From the NCBI GenBank assembly GCA_934454585.1, contig CAKSFP010000002.1, positions 62,001-126,000 on the forward strand: DNA of 64,000 nucleotides. The letters are read 5' to 3'. This document shows, one piece after another, positions 42,917 through 50,492 of this stretch. This DNA comes from an uncultured Clostridia bacterium (lineage in GTDB: Bacteria > Bacillota > Clostridia > UMGS1810). How positions within the stretch are numbered: position 1 is the stretch's first letter; each line of letters opens with the position of its first letter. Under the pieces are notes generated by a model. It saw only the letters and a list, made by a program, of their open reading frames with translations. It was not told the DNA's origin and did not search any database. A program made the position numbers and the translations under genes.

Positions 42917-44323
42917 TTACACAATGCCGTCTCTCAAATCGTTGAAGAACTTGCGCGAGTCCTTGAAAACAACTCCGCTCAGTCCCACAAGTGCAATGAG
43001 GTTCGGGAAAGCCATAAGTCCGTTGAATATGTCCGCAATGGTCCATACTTCCTCTACGGTGAGGTAGGGGCCTATAAACACTGCTGCAATGTAGAGCCAC
43101 TTAAAACACATAACCGGCACTTTTCTGCTGCCGACAAGATACTGCAGACATTTCTCGGAATAATAATCCCAGCCGAGAATAGTTGTAAATGCAAAGAACG
43201 CAAGACACATCATGAGCAAAAACGAAGACACGCTTGCATTGAACGGAAGTCCCTGCTGAAAAGCGTAGGTAGTAACCGCCGCGCCTTTGAGTCCGTCCAC
43301 CTGCCATGCCCCCGTGAGCACGATTGATATACCGGTCATGGTGCAAATGATTATTGTATCAAAAAATGTTCCCGTCATGCTTATGAGTCCCTGTCTTACA
43401 GGTCTTTTGGTCCTCGCCGCGGCTGCGGCTATAGGTGCGGACCCGAGACCGGATTCATTTGAAAATATACCTCTTGCGACACCCTTCTGCATTGCAACAA
43501 ACATTGAGCCGACAGCTCCGCCCGTTACCGCCTTGGGGTTAAATGCAGCTTTAACTATTGTCGCTATTGCCGCAGGCACTTCTTTAATGTTGCAGATAAT
43601 GAGCAGAACCGCGCATAAAACATATGTTACCGCCATAAACGGCACAATTATCTCAGACACCTTTGCAATTCTCTGTATGCCGCCGATTACAACGAGCGCA
43701 ACACACACCGTGACAACTATTCCGGATATAACGGTCGCTATGGAATAATCCGCTCCAAACAGTCTGACGGTATTTGCCGCATCGGGATCGAAAAATCCCG
43801 TAACCGCAGATGTAATACCGTTTATCTGAGTGATGGTTCCTATGCCGAGCAGACCGGCGAGAGTGCCGAAGATTGCAAAAAGAACCGCAAGCCATCTCCA
43901 CGACTTGCCCATGCCCTTTTCTATGTAGTAAAAAGGTCCGCCGAGTATACTTCCGTCTGCACCCACTTGTCTGAACTTAACCGCAAGAAAACCCTCGGCA
44001 AACTTGGTTGCCATTCCGAGGAACGCCGCAACCTCCATCCAAAAAAGAGCACCGGGACCGCCGGTGCAGACAGCCGTCGCCACGCCGACAATGTTTCCTG
44101 TACCGATTGTAGCCGAGAGAGCAGTGCAAAGTGCGCCGAAGCTCGATACTTCGCCTTCGCCGTCTTCTTCATCCATGAACATAAACCTGAGTGCTTTTGG
44201 CAGATGGAACACTTGAATAAACTTTGTTCCGAATGTGAGAATAAGTCCGACTGCCATGATGAAAATAATCAGCGGCAGTCCCCAGACCAAATCATCGACC
44301 TTTCCTAAAGTTTCACTAAACAT
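42917..44323 (-). CDS. Amino acid:Na+ symporter (AGCS family, glycine-regulated)
   Basis: A 468-residue membrane protein with about ten helices, of the alanine/glycine:cation symporter family. Signatures are GALCTALSATIGTGNIVGVATAVCTGGPGALFWM (~60-93), KFAEGFLAVKFR and GIFSNESGLGSAPIAAAAART. The cytoplasmic end of TM1 is followed by an acidic loop (MDEEDGEGE). AGGAGG lies upstream of the ATG. It is preceded by a glycine riboswitch, so glycine is the probable substrate, although alanine is the classic one for the family. Confidence 0.93.
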   Translation of the reverse strand: MFSETLGKVDDLVWGLPLIIFIMAVGLILTFGTKFIQVFHLPKALRFMFMDEEDGEGEVSSFGALCTALSATIGTGNIVGVATAVCTGGPGALFWMEVAAFLGMATKFAEGFLAVKFRQVGADGSILGGPFYYIEKGMGKSWRWLAVLFAIFGTLAGLLGIGTITQINGITSAVTGFFDPDAANTVRLFGADYSIATVISGIVVTVCVALVVIGGIQRIAKVSEIIVPFMAVTYVLCAVLLIICNIKEVPAAIATIVKAAFNPKAVTGGAVGSMFVAMQKGVARGIFSNESGLGSAPIAAAAARTKRPVRQGLISMTGTFFDTIIICTMTGISIVLTGAWQVDGLKGAAVTTYAFQQGLPFNASVSSFLLMMCLAFFAFTTILGWDYYSEKCLQYLVGSRKVPVMCFKWLYIAAVFIGPYLTVEEVWTIADIFNGLMAFPNLIALVGLSGVVFKDSRKFFNDLRDGIV

Positions 44324-44386
44324 AACTTACCTTCCTCCTTTTTTTATATATTTCCTCGGAGAAAAGCAAAAATAGATTACTTTTTT

Positions 44387-44462
44387 CTCTGTCCTTTTGC
44401 CTGAGAGATTGGCACACTAATGCCGTACACCTTCGGCGCTCTAAAAGAGACTCTCCAGAGTT
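44387..44462 (-). ncRNA. Glycine riboswitch, single aptamer
   Basis: The minus strand carries the conserved core of a glycine aptamer: CTCTGGAGAG at the 5' side, GCGCCGAAGG in the middle, and AATCTCTCAGGC followed by AAAAGGACAGAG at the 3' side. CTCTG and CAGAG close stem P1. Only one aptamer is seen; the classic arrangement has two in tandem. It lies 63 bases before the symporter start and just after a consensus promoter. The intervening U- and A-rich stretch contains the expression platform, but no clear intrinsic terminator is visible, so control of ribosome access (AGGAGG at ~44333-44340) is likely. Confidence 0.9.
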
Positions 44463-44476
44463 CTTATATAAATATA

Positions 44477-44505
44477 ATTATATATAGCTGTCCACAAAAT
44501 GTCAA
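44477..44505 (-). promoter_or_regulatory. Promoter of the riboswitch-symporter unit
   Basis: TTGACA (44505-44500), 17-base spacer, TATAAT (44482-44477): a perfect consensus, placing the transcript start about eight bases before the aptamer. Confidence 0.8.
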
Positions 44506-44574
44506 TATATTTGTAAACAATTTGTAAATTATATGAACGAATAATGAATTAAATTACACAGTATTGTAGCATTG

Positions 44575-44614
44575 CAACAAAATATCCGCATATTCGTCAA
44601 AATATGCGGATATT
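44575..44614 (-). terminator. Terminator of the pyr operon
   Basis: Perfect 13-bp stem AATATCCGCATAT / ATATGCGGATATT, 8-nt loop, followed by TTGTT on the minus strand, 17 bases after the pyrI stop. Confidence 0.85.
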
Positions 44615-44630
44615 TATGCAACTGTTTAGA

Positions 44631-45047
44631 CTAATCAAGTTTTGCTTCGCAATATATACATCTGTACACACGGTTTTCTCTGTCTGTCAACTTGAATATA
44701 TGCGTTATGTCCTGCTCTGTGGATGTTATGCAACGCGGATTTTTACATCGTGCCACATTGCGTATCCTAATCGGCAGCTCCAGATGCTTTTTGGCGAGCA
44801 GTTTGCCGTCTTTGATGATATTAACCGTTATGTCGGGGTCAATATAACCCAGGATATCCAAGTCCAGTTCAAATTCCGATGCAATTTTTATTATATCTTT
44901 TTTGCCCATCTTTTTACTCGGCGCATTCTTTATAATAGCCACCTGACAGTCGAGTTGTCCCAGTTCGAGCAGACGATATATCTCCATGGACTTGCCGGAT
45001 TTGATGTGGTCTATCACAACACCGTTCTTAATAGAATCTATAGTCAA
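44631..45047 (-). CDS. pyrI: Aspartate carbamoyltransferase regulatory subunit
   Basis: A 138-residue allosteric subunit. The N-terminal ACT-like domain (~1-95) binds nucleotides, with VIDHIKSGKSMEIYRLL typical of the family. The C-terminal zinc domain has four Cys (CKNPRC and CIYC) that dock onto the catalytic subunit. It begins with TTG immediately after the pyrB stop, with GGAGGTGGAG inside the end of pyrB as ribosome site. Its presence means ATCase here is likely a PyrB-PyrI holoenzyme under nucleotide feedback, unlike the PyrB-only enzyme of Bacillus. Confidence 0.94.
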   Translation of the reverse strand: MTIDSIKNGVVIDHIKSGKSMEIYRLLELGQLDCQVAIIKNAPSKKMGKKDIIKIASEFELDLDILGYIDPDITVNIIKDGKLLAKKHLELPIRIRNVARCKNPRCITSTEQDITHIFKLTDRENRVYRCIYCEAKLD

Positions 45048-45962
45048 TTACTCCACCTCCAAAAGCTTGAGAATAAGCGCCATGCGGATATACTTGCCGT
45101 AGTGTGCCTGCCTGAAATAGCATGCGCGCGGATCCGAATCCACCTCGGTAGATATCTCATTTACACGCGGCAGCGGATGCATAACAATCATGTCATCGGC
45201 GGCAGCTTTCATTTTTTCAGCAGTGAGAATATAGCTGTCTTTCAAACGGAGATAGTCTTCTTCATTGAAAAACCTCTCTTTCTGCACACGGGTCATGTAG
45301 AGTATGTCCAGCTTGTCCAGTACTCCGTCAAGCGACTTTGTCTGCTCATATGGAATGTTTTTCATCTTTATATATTCATTTTTTACATAACTCGGCAATT
45401 TGAGTTCATCGGGAGATATCAGCACAAATTTTATTCCCGTATACCGTGACATTGCCGCAACAAGAGAATGAACCGTTCTTCCGAATTTGAGGTCACCGCA
45501 GAGTCCTATCGTCAGATTGTCGAATCTGCCCTTTTCCATATATATTGTGAGCAAATCCGTGAGAGTCTGCGTGGGGTGATTGTGCCCGCCGTCTCCGGCA
45601 TTTATCACAGGAACGCTCGATTTTGCCGCAGCAACGAGCGGTGCTCCCTCTTTTGGGTGGCGCATTGCGATTATGTCGGCATATCCGCTGACTACCGAGA
45701 CAGTATCCGACACACTCTCACCCTTTGTCGCCGAGCTGGAGTTAGCTTCGGAAAACCCGAGCACACCGCCGCCAAGCTCCATCATTGCAGCCTCAAAACT
45801 GAGTCTTGTCCTCGTGGACGGTTCAAAAAAGAGCGTTGCAAGCTTTTTGTAACGGCATTTTTCTCTGTAGTTTTCGGGATTTGCTATAATATCCTGTGCC
45901 TTGCGTACCAGAGCGTCAATCTCATCTGCCGACAAATCCATAATGTCTATGATATGCCTCAT
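45048..45962 (-). CDS. pyrB: Aspartate carbamoyltransferase catalytic subunit
   Basis: A 304-residue enzyme joining carbamoyl phosphate and aspartate. The carbamoyl-phosphate site FFEPSTRTRLSFEAAM, the HPTQTLTDLLTIY segment and the MHPLPRVNEI loop are all present. The ATG at 45962 has GGAGG six bases upstream and overlaps the pyrE stop (ATGA). It is sixth in the pyrCKDFEBI operon and abuts pyrI, its regulatory partner. Confidence 0.96.
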   Translation of the reverse strand: MRHIIDIMDLSADEIDALVRKAQDIIANPENYREKCRYKKLATLFFEPSTRTRLSFEAAMMELGGGVLGFSEANSSSATKGESVSDTVSVVSGYADIIAMRHPKEGAPLVAAAKSSVPVINAGDGGHNHPTQTLTDLLTIYMEKGRFDNLTIGLCGDLKFGRTVHSLVAAMSRYTGIKFVLISPDELKLPSYVKNEYIKMKNIPYEQTKSLDGVLDKLDILYMTRVQKERFFNEEDYLRLKDSYILTAEKMKAAADDMIVMHPLPRVNEISTEVDSDPRACYFRQAHYGKYIRMALILKLLEVE

Positions 45963-46597
45963 TTTGCGCCTCCGATCCAACTTTCATCGGATGGATTGTT
46001 GCGGAATGCAATAAGACGCTCCACATCTTCCTCGGCAATATATCCGCTCTGTGCGGCGATTTTGGCAACCGTGTCAAAATCAGTCAGGCTGATGTTCTTA
46101 AGATGCTTATCCGCAAGACGGTCAATGCCTTTTTTCATGCCGTAGGTGAATATGGACACAATGCCGAGTACCTGCGCCCCTGCTTCGCGCAAAGTATCTG
46201 CCACTTCGATAACACTGCCGGCGGTGGAGATGAGATCCTCAATAACGACTACTTTCTCACCCGGGAGAAGTCTGCCCTCTATCTTGTTCTCTCTGCCGTG
46301 AGTCTTTGCGCCGCTGCGCACATATCCCATGGGTATGCCGAGCAGGTGAGCTGAGATTGCGGCGTGTGCTATGCCGGCTGTGGATGTTCCCATCAGCATC
46401 TCCGCCTCGGGAAATTGTTCTTTCACTGTCGCGGCTATGGCATTCTCCACATCGTTCCTCACTTTGACATTGGACAGCGTGAGTCTGTTGTCGCAATATA
46501 CCGGACTTTTTATGCCGCTTGCCCATGTGAACGGCTTATCGGGTCTCAAAAATACCGCTTTAATCGAGAGTAAATCTTTTGCAATTAATTCTTTCAT
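45959..46597 (-). CDS. pyrE: Orotate phosphoribosyltransferase
   Basis: A 212-residue type I phosphoribosyltransferase forming OMP from orotate and PRPP. The PRPP-binding motif is VVVIEDLISTAGSVIEVADTLREAG (~116-140). FTWASGIKSPVYCDNR near the N-terminus and the flexible loop RSGAKTHGRENKIEG are typical. AAAGGA precedes the ATG. A 61-bp gap separates it from pyrF, the largest within the operon; no terminator or promoter stands out there. Confidence 0.95.
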   Translation of the reverse strand: MKELIAKDLLSIKAVFLRPDKPFTWASGIKSPVYCDNRLTLSNVKVRNDVENAIAATVKEQFPEAEMLMGTSTAGIAHAAISAHLLGIPMGYVRSGAKTHGRENKIEGRLLPGEKVVVIEDLISTAGSVIEVADTLREAGAQVLGIVSIFTYGMKKGIDRLADKHLKNISLTDFDTVAKIAAQSGYIAEEDVERLIAFRNNPSDESWIGGAK

Positions 46598-46658
46598 AGT
46601 GTTTCATCCTTTCGCAATAAAAAGTAACATAAATTTCAAAACAATTTGCCGTCTTATA

Positions 46659-47360
46659 TCAACCGCAGAAGTCTTTTACGCATCTTCTGTAGCTTTCAAG
46701 CGGATTTGCACTCGCGGTTATCGGTCTGCCGACCACTATGTAGTCCGAACCTGCTTTGGCAGCTCTCGACGGAGTCATCACGCGCACCTGGTCGCCCATA
46801 TCGCCGCCGTCAAACCTGATTCCCGGGGTGACGGTGAGAAATCCATCGCCGCATCTGTCGTGCACGGCGGCAGCCTCGAGAGGAGAGCAGACAACCCCGT
46901 CCAAACCGCTGTTTTTGGCATTTTCGGCATAGTTCATCACAATGTCTTTAATCGGCAAGTTTATGCCGAGTTCGTTGTGCGCCGCGTCCTCGTCCATAGA
47001 TGTGAGCATGGTCACAGCTATGAGCAGAGGTCTTGTACCGTCCGGGCGAGTGAGTCCCTCAATCGCCGCTTTCATCATCTTGCTGCAGCCGAAAGCGTGC
47101 AGATTGCACATATCCACATCCAACTCGGAGAGCACCTTCATTGACTTCTTAACGGTGTTCGGTATATCGCACAGCTTGAGATCAAGAAAAATCTTGTGCC
47201 CCCGTTCCTTAATCTTTTTTACAATCTCCGGTCCCGAAGAATAGAACAACTCCATACCTATCTTAACATATGGTTTTTCGTTCTGCGGAAAAATACTCAG
47301 AAAATCCATCACTTCATTCTGTGACGCAAAGTCACAGGCTATAATTACATCTTTACCCAT
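46659..47360 (-). CDS. pyrF: Orotidine 5'-phosphate decarboxylase
   Basis: A 233-residue TIM-barrel enzyme that makes UMP from OMP. The catalytic Asp-Lys array is in KIFLDLKLCDIPNTVKKS (~60-77). The N-terminus DVIIACDFASQNEVMDFL and late VTPGIRFDGGDMGDQ and SDYIVVGRPITAS fit the PyrF group I form. Its ATG overlaps the pyrD stop by one base (TGATG). Confidence 0.96.
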   Translation of the reverse strand: MGKDVIIACDFASQNEVMDFLSIFPQNEKPYVKIGMELFYSSGPEIVKKIKERGHKIFLDLKLCDIPNTVKKSMKVLSELDVDMCNLHAFGCSKMMKAAIEGLTRPDGTRPLLIAVTMLTSMDEDAAHNELGINLPIKDIVMNYAENAKNSGLDGVVCSPLEAAAVHDRCGDGFLTVTPGIRFDGGDMGDQVRVMTPSRAAKAGSDYIVVGRPITASANPLESYRRCVKDFCG

Positions 47361-48271
47361 CAGTGTGCCCCTCCTATTATATCTTCAAGTCTGTCTATGC
47401 CGTATTTGTCCATAACGCCCGGCAAGTCCTCTATTATCTGTTTGCAGACAAAAGGATCTGTCAGGTTTGCCGCGCCGACCTCAACACCCGTTGCTCCGGC
47501 AAGCATCATCTCAATCACATCTTCGGCGCTCGATACGCCGCCCATTCCTATAATCGGGATTTTGACCGCCTCGTATACCTGATAAACCATGCGCAGCGCC
47601 ACGGGAAATATCGCACTGCCGGAGAAACCGCCCATCTTGTTCGCAAGGACAGGCTTTTTCGTTTTGAGGTCTATCCTCATGCCGAGGAGAGTGTTTATAA
47701 GGCTGATGCCGTCCGCACCCGCCTCCTCGCAGGCCTTTGCTATGGCTGTGATATCCGTCACATTCGGGCTGAGCTTTATGTACACGGGTTTCGTCGTGAC
47801 AGCCTTGACCGTCCTTGTTACCTCTGCCGCCGCCTCAGGGTTTGTGCCGAAAGCCATGCCCCCGTTATGTACATTCGGGCAACTGATGTTCACCTCTATG
47901 ATGCCGACCCCGTCTTCCTTGTCTATCCGTTCGCAGCAGTAAGCATATTCATCAGCCGAAAATCCGCTAATGTTCGCCACCACAGGTTTGGAAAAGCATT
48001 TTTTCAGCTTAGGCAGTTCCTCTTTTATCACATTGTCTATGCCCGGGTTTTGCAGTCCCACGGAATTAAGCATACCCTCGGCGCACTCGGCGATTCTCGG
48101 CGTGGGATTACCGAAACGCGCCTCTTTGGTCGTTCCCTTGAATGAAAAACTGCCCAGAATATTTATATCATAAAGCTTAGCAAATTCGTACCCGTATCCG
48201 AAAGTACCGCTCGCCGGGATAATCGGGTTTTCCAGCCGAACACCGCTCAAACTCACACTTGTGTCTACCAT
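47360..48271 (-). CDS. pyrD: Dihydroorotate dehydrogenase B, catalytic subunit
   Basis: A 303-residue FMN enzyme of class 1B. Motifs: ENPIIPASGTFGYGYE, NSVGLQNPGIDNV, EVNISCPNVHNGGMAFG with the catalytic Cys of this class, and GMGGVSSAEDVIEMMLAGATGVEVG for FMN phosphate. Class 1B enzymes pass electrons via PyrK to NAD+, suiting an anaerobe. The ATG at 48271 is preceded by GAGGAAGTGAT and overlaps the pyrK stop by seven bases; a longer frame is rejected because it would lie largely inside pyrK. Confidence 0.95.
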   Translation of the reverse strand: MVDTSVSLSGVRLENPIIPASGTFGYGYEFAKLYDINILGSFSFKGTTKEARFGNPTPRIAECAEGMLNSVGLQNPGIDNVIKEELPKLKKCFSKPVVANISGFSADEYAYCCERIDKEDGVGIIEVNISCPNVHNGGMAFGTNPEAAAEVTRTVKAVTTKPVYIKLSPNVTDITAIAKACEEAGADGISLINTLLGMRIDLKTKKPVLANKMGGFSGSAIFPVALRMVYQVYEAVKIPIIGMGGVSSAEDVIEMMLAGATGVEVGAANLTDPFVCKQIIEDLPGVMDKYGIDRLEDIIGGAH

Positions 48272-48993
48272 ATCACTTCCTCGCTTTCCAGGACGGGACC
48301 GTCCTTGCAGATTCTTTTTGAACCATACTTGGTTTTGCAGCTGCAGCCCATGCACGCACCGAAACCGCAACCCATACGCTCCTCAAAACTGAGTTGCCCG
48401 TCCGTCAGCGCCGCGGCGTGCACCGCTCTCAGCATCGGCTCGGGACCGCAGGTGCAGTAGTGGGTGTAATCGATGCAGCCCATGGCGTCCGTTACAAAAC
48501 CTTTTGTGCCGAAACTGCCGTCAACAGTCGTGACGATTGTGGGGCAAAGTGAGGAAAATTCATCAAGACAAAAAATCTCACTCTCGGTGTTGAACCCCAT
48601 AATCACCGTAGGCTGCGCACCGTGCTCGATAAGTTTTTTGCACAGATAGTACATCGGCGGCACACCGACTCCTCCGCCAATGAGCAGCGGTTTTTCGCCG
48701 CATTTGTCAAGGTCGTATCCGTTGCCGAGACCTGTCATCACATCGAGCAAATCTCCCGGCTCGGCACAGCTCATAATTCGCGTTCCGCTCCCGACAACCT
48801 TGTATATTATGCTAACGGACTTTTCGCTGCGGTCATAAACAGATATCGGCCGGCGCAAAAATTTGCCCTCAAGCTTTATATTAACAAATTGCCCCGGCAC
48901 CGTGATTTCGGAAACATCTCCGCAGAGCGTCATCCGATATACATCCGGTGCAATAAGCAAATTTTCGTTTATCTCAAAAAGACCTGTTTTCAT
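48265..48993 (-). CDS. pyrK: Dihydroorotate dehydrogenase B, electron-transfer subunit
   Basis: A 242-residue flavoprotein with an FAD domain (RRPISVYDRSEKSVSIIYKVVGSGT), an NAD-binding part (LIGGGVGVPPMYYLCKKL) and a C-terminal [2Fe-2S] site with four Cys (ERMGCGFGACMGCSCKTKYGSKRICKDG). It carries electrons from PyrD to NAD+. The ATG at 48993 overlaps the pyrC stop (ATGA) and uses GGAGG encoded in the last codons of pyrC; an ATG five codons earlier lacks such a site. Confidence 0.94.
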   Translation of the reverse strand: MKTGLFEINENLLIAPDVYRMTLCGDVSEITVPGQFVNIKLEGKFLRRPISVYDRSEKSVSIIYKVVGSGTRIMSCAEPGDLLDVMTGLGNGYDLDKCGEKPLLIGGGVGVPPMYYLCKKLIEHGAQPTVIMGFNTESEIFCLDEFSSLCPTIVTTVDGSFGTKGFVTDAMGCIDYTHYCTCGPEPMLRAVHAAALTDGQLSFEERMGCGFGACMGCSCKTKYGSKRICKDGPVLESEEVIW

Positions 48994-50249
48994 TCGTCTG
49001 TCCTCCATACAATTTCATCTCCGTATACGGTCATCATGCATCTGCCGAAAAGCTTCATCCCGTCAAACGGGGTTGATCTGCCCATAGACAGAAATTCATC
49101 CGTATCCACAGTAAACTCACTGTCTAAATCAAACACCGTAAATTCGGCTCTGCCGCCGACTTCAATGCCGCCGCCTATGCCGAATCTTGCCCTGGGTGCA
49201 GCGGACATAAGTTTAATCAGCCTGTCAAGCGTGATGATATTTTTCCTCACAAGGTGCGTATAGAGCACCGCAAAAGATGTCTCTATACCGACCACACCGT
49301 TGAGGCTGCCGCAAAGTCCGCGGCTCTTTTCGTCCGCACTGTGGGGTGCGTGGTCTGTCGCCACCATATCCACCGTGCCGTCACATATCCCCCCGATGAG
49401 TGCCAGCCTGTCTGCCTCGCTGCGAATGGGTGGATTCATGCGAAATCTGCCGCTGTCGCAAAGCATGGAATCATTGAACACAAGATAGTGCGGTGCTGTC
49501 TCGCAAGTGATGTTCACTCCGTCCGCCTTGGCGCGGCGTATCAGCTCCACGCTCTCTTTTGACGATATGTGGCACACATGATATGCACAGCCTGTCTGCG
49601 ATGCAAGATTAATATCACGGCGTATCGGTCCCCACTCGCTTTCGGAGCATATACCCTTTATCCCGTGTGCGCGTGCATATTCGCCGTCATGGATGCATCC
49701 GTCCTTCAGAAGCGAATCATCCTCACAGTGCGCCGAGATGACCTTGCCGAGTTTCTTTGCCATCTTCATGGCATCTCTCATCATTTCTTCGCTCTGCACT
49801 CCCCTGCCGTCATCGGAAAAACCTATCACAAAGTCCGCCATGGACTCCATGTCCGAAAGTTTCCCGCCGTTTTGACCGACGGTGATTGCTCCGAACGGAT
49901 GTACACCTATGCAGGCATCTTTTTTTATAATGTCGAGCTGAACTTTCAGGCCCTCCGTGCCATCCGGCACCGGGTTGAGATTCGGCATGGTACATACATG
50001 GGTAAATCCTCCCCTTGCCGCCGCACAGCTGCCCGATTTTATCGTCTCTTTATACGAAAAACCCGGCTCGCGAAAATGCACATGCACATCAACAAAACCG
50101 GGAAAAACAACCGCATTATTCAAATCATAAATAACATCATTGCCGCAAACACATACATCGGGCGCAATTTTTTCAACAACACCGTCGGCAACGGCTATGT
50201 CCGCCTTGCCGAATTTATGGATATTAGCGTTTTTGTATACCTTCCTCAT
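48990..50249 (-). CDS. pyrC: Dihydroorotase
   Basis: A 419-residue class I (PyrC-type) cyclic amidohydrolase closing carbamoyl-aspartate to dihydroorotate. Zinc motifs: FPGFVDVHVHFREPGFSYKE (HxH), SAHCEDDS, YHVCHISSKESVE, and the catalytic Asp in MVATDHAPHS. The ATG at 50249 is chosen for AGGAGA six bases upstream; the longer frame would run through the leader terminator. It is the first gene of the operon, which is unusual, since pyrR, pyrP or pyrB commonly lead in Firmicutes. Confidence 0.95.
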   Translation of the reverse strand: MRKVYKNANIHKFGKADIAVADGVVEKIAPDVCVCGNDVIYDLNNAVVFPGFVDVHVHFREPGFSYKETIKSGSCAAARGGFTHVCTMPNLNPVPDGTEGLKVQLDIIKKDACIGVHPFGAITVGQNGGKLSDMESMADFVIGFSDDGRGVQSEEMMRDAMKMAKKLGKVISAHCEDDSLLKDGCIHDGEYARAHGIKGICSESEWGPIRRDINLASQTGCAYHVCHISSKESVELIRRAKADGVNITCETAPHYLVFNDSMLCDSGRFRMNPPIRSEADRLALIGGICDGTVDMVATDHAPHSADEKSRGLCGSLNGVVGIETSFAVLYTHLVRKNIITLDRLIKLMSAAPRARFGIGGGIEVGGRAEFTVFDLDSEFTVDTDEFLSMGRSTPFDGMKLFGRCMMTVYGDEIVWRTDE

Positions 50250-50262
50250 AAGTGTTCTCCTG

Positions 50263-50295
50263 TCAAAAATGCCCACGCCGAAAAGGCATGGGCAT
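50263..50295 (-). terminator. Leader terminator (attenuator) of the pyr operon
   Basis: Minus-strand stem ATGCCCATGCC / GGCGTGGGCAT (50295-50285 with 50279-50269; one G-U pair), 5-nt loop, followed by TTTTT ending just before the AGGAGA ribosome site of pyrC. Upstream in the leader, GCACAACA can pair with TGTTATGC (~50292-50315), overlapping the terminator's 5' arm, so alternative folds are possible. Confidence 0.8.
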
Positions 50296-50363
50296 AACAA
50301 TATACCAATGTTGTGCGAAACCTTGTCGGCATCTCGTACCAAACTTAAAGATTCATTGATATA

Positions 50364-50392
50364 ATCATACCATCAAATCGGCTGTGTGTCAA
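50364..50392 (-). promoter_or_regulatory. pyr operon promoter
   Basis: TTGACA (50392-50387), 17-base spacer, TATGAT (50369-50364) on the minus strand. The leader to pyrC is about 105 nt and contains the attenuator. I do not see a clear PyrR-type binding hairpin. Confidence 0.7.
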
Positions 50393-50439
50393 GTGTTTTT
50401 TCTCGTTTTTCAAGCTACTCTTTTTTCGGGTTTTTTATG

Positions 50440-50480
50440 CAAAACGGCACAGATTGCAAAACCAATTTGCAACCTGTGCC
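50440..50480 (-). terminator. Terminator of the hydrogenase operon
   Basis: A 15-bp stem GGCACAGGTTGCAAA / TTTGCAATCTGTGCC (50480-50466 with 50460-50446, one wobble pair) followed by GTTTTG, 13 bases after the hydA stop. Confidence 0.85.
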
Positions 50481-50492
50481 TCCGCTATAAAA

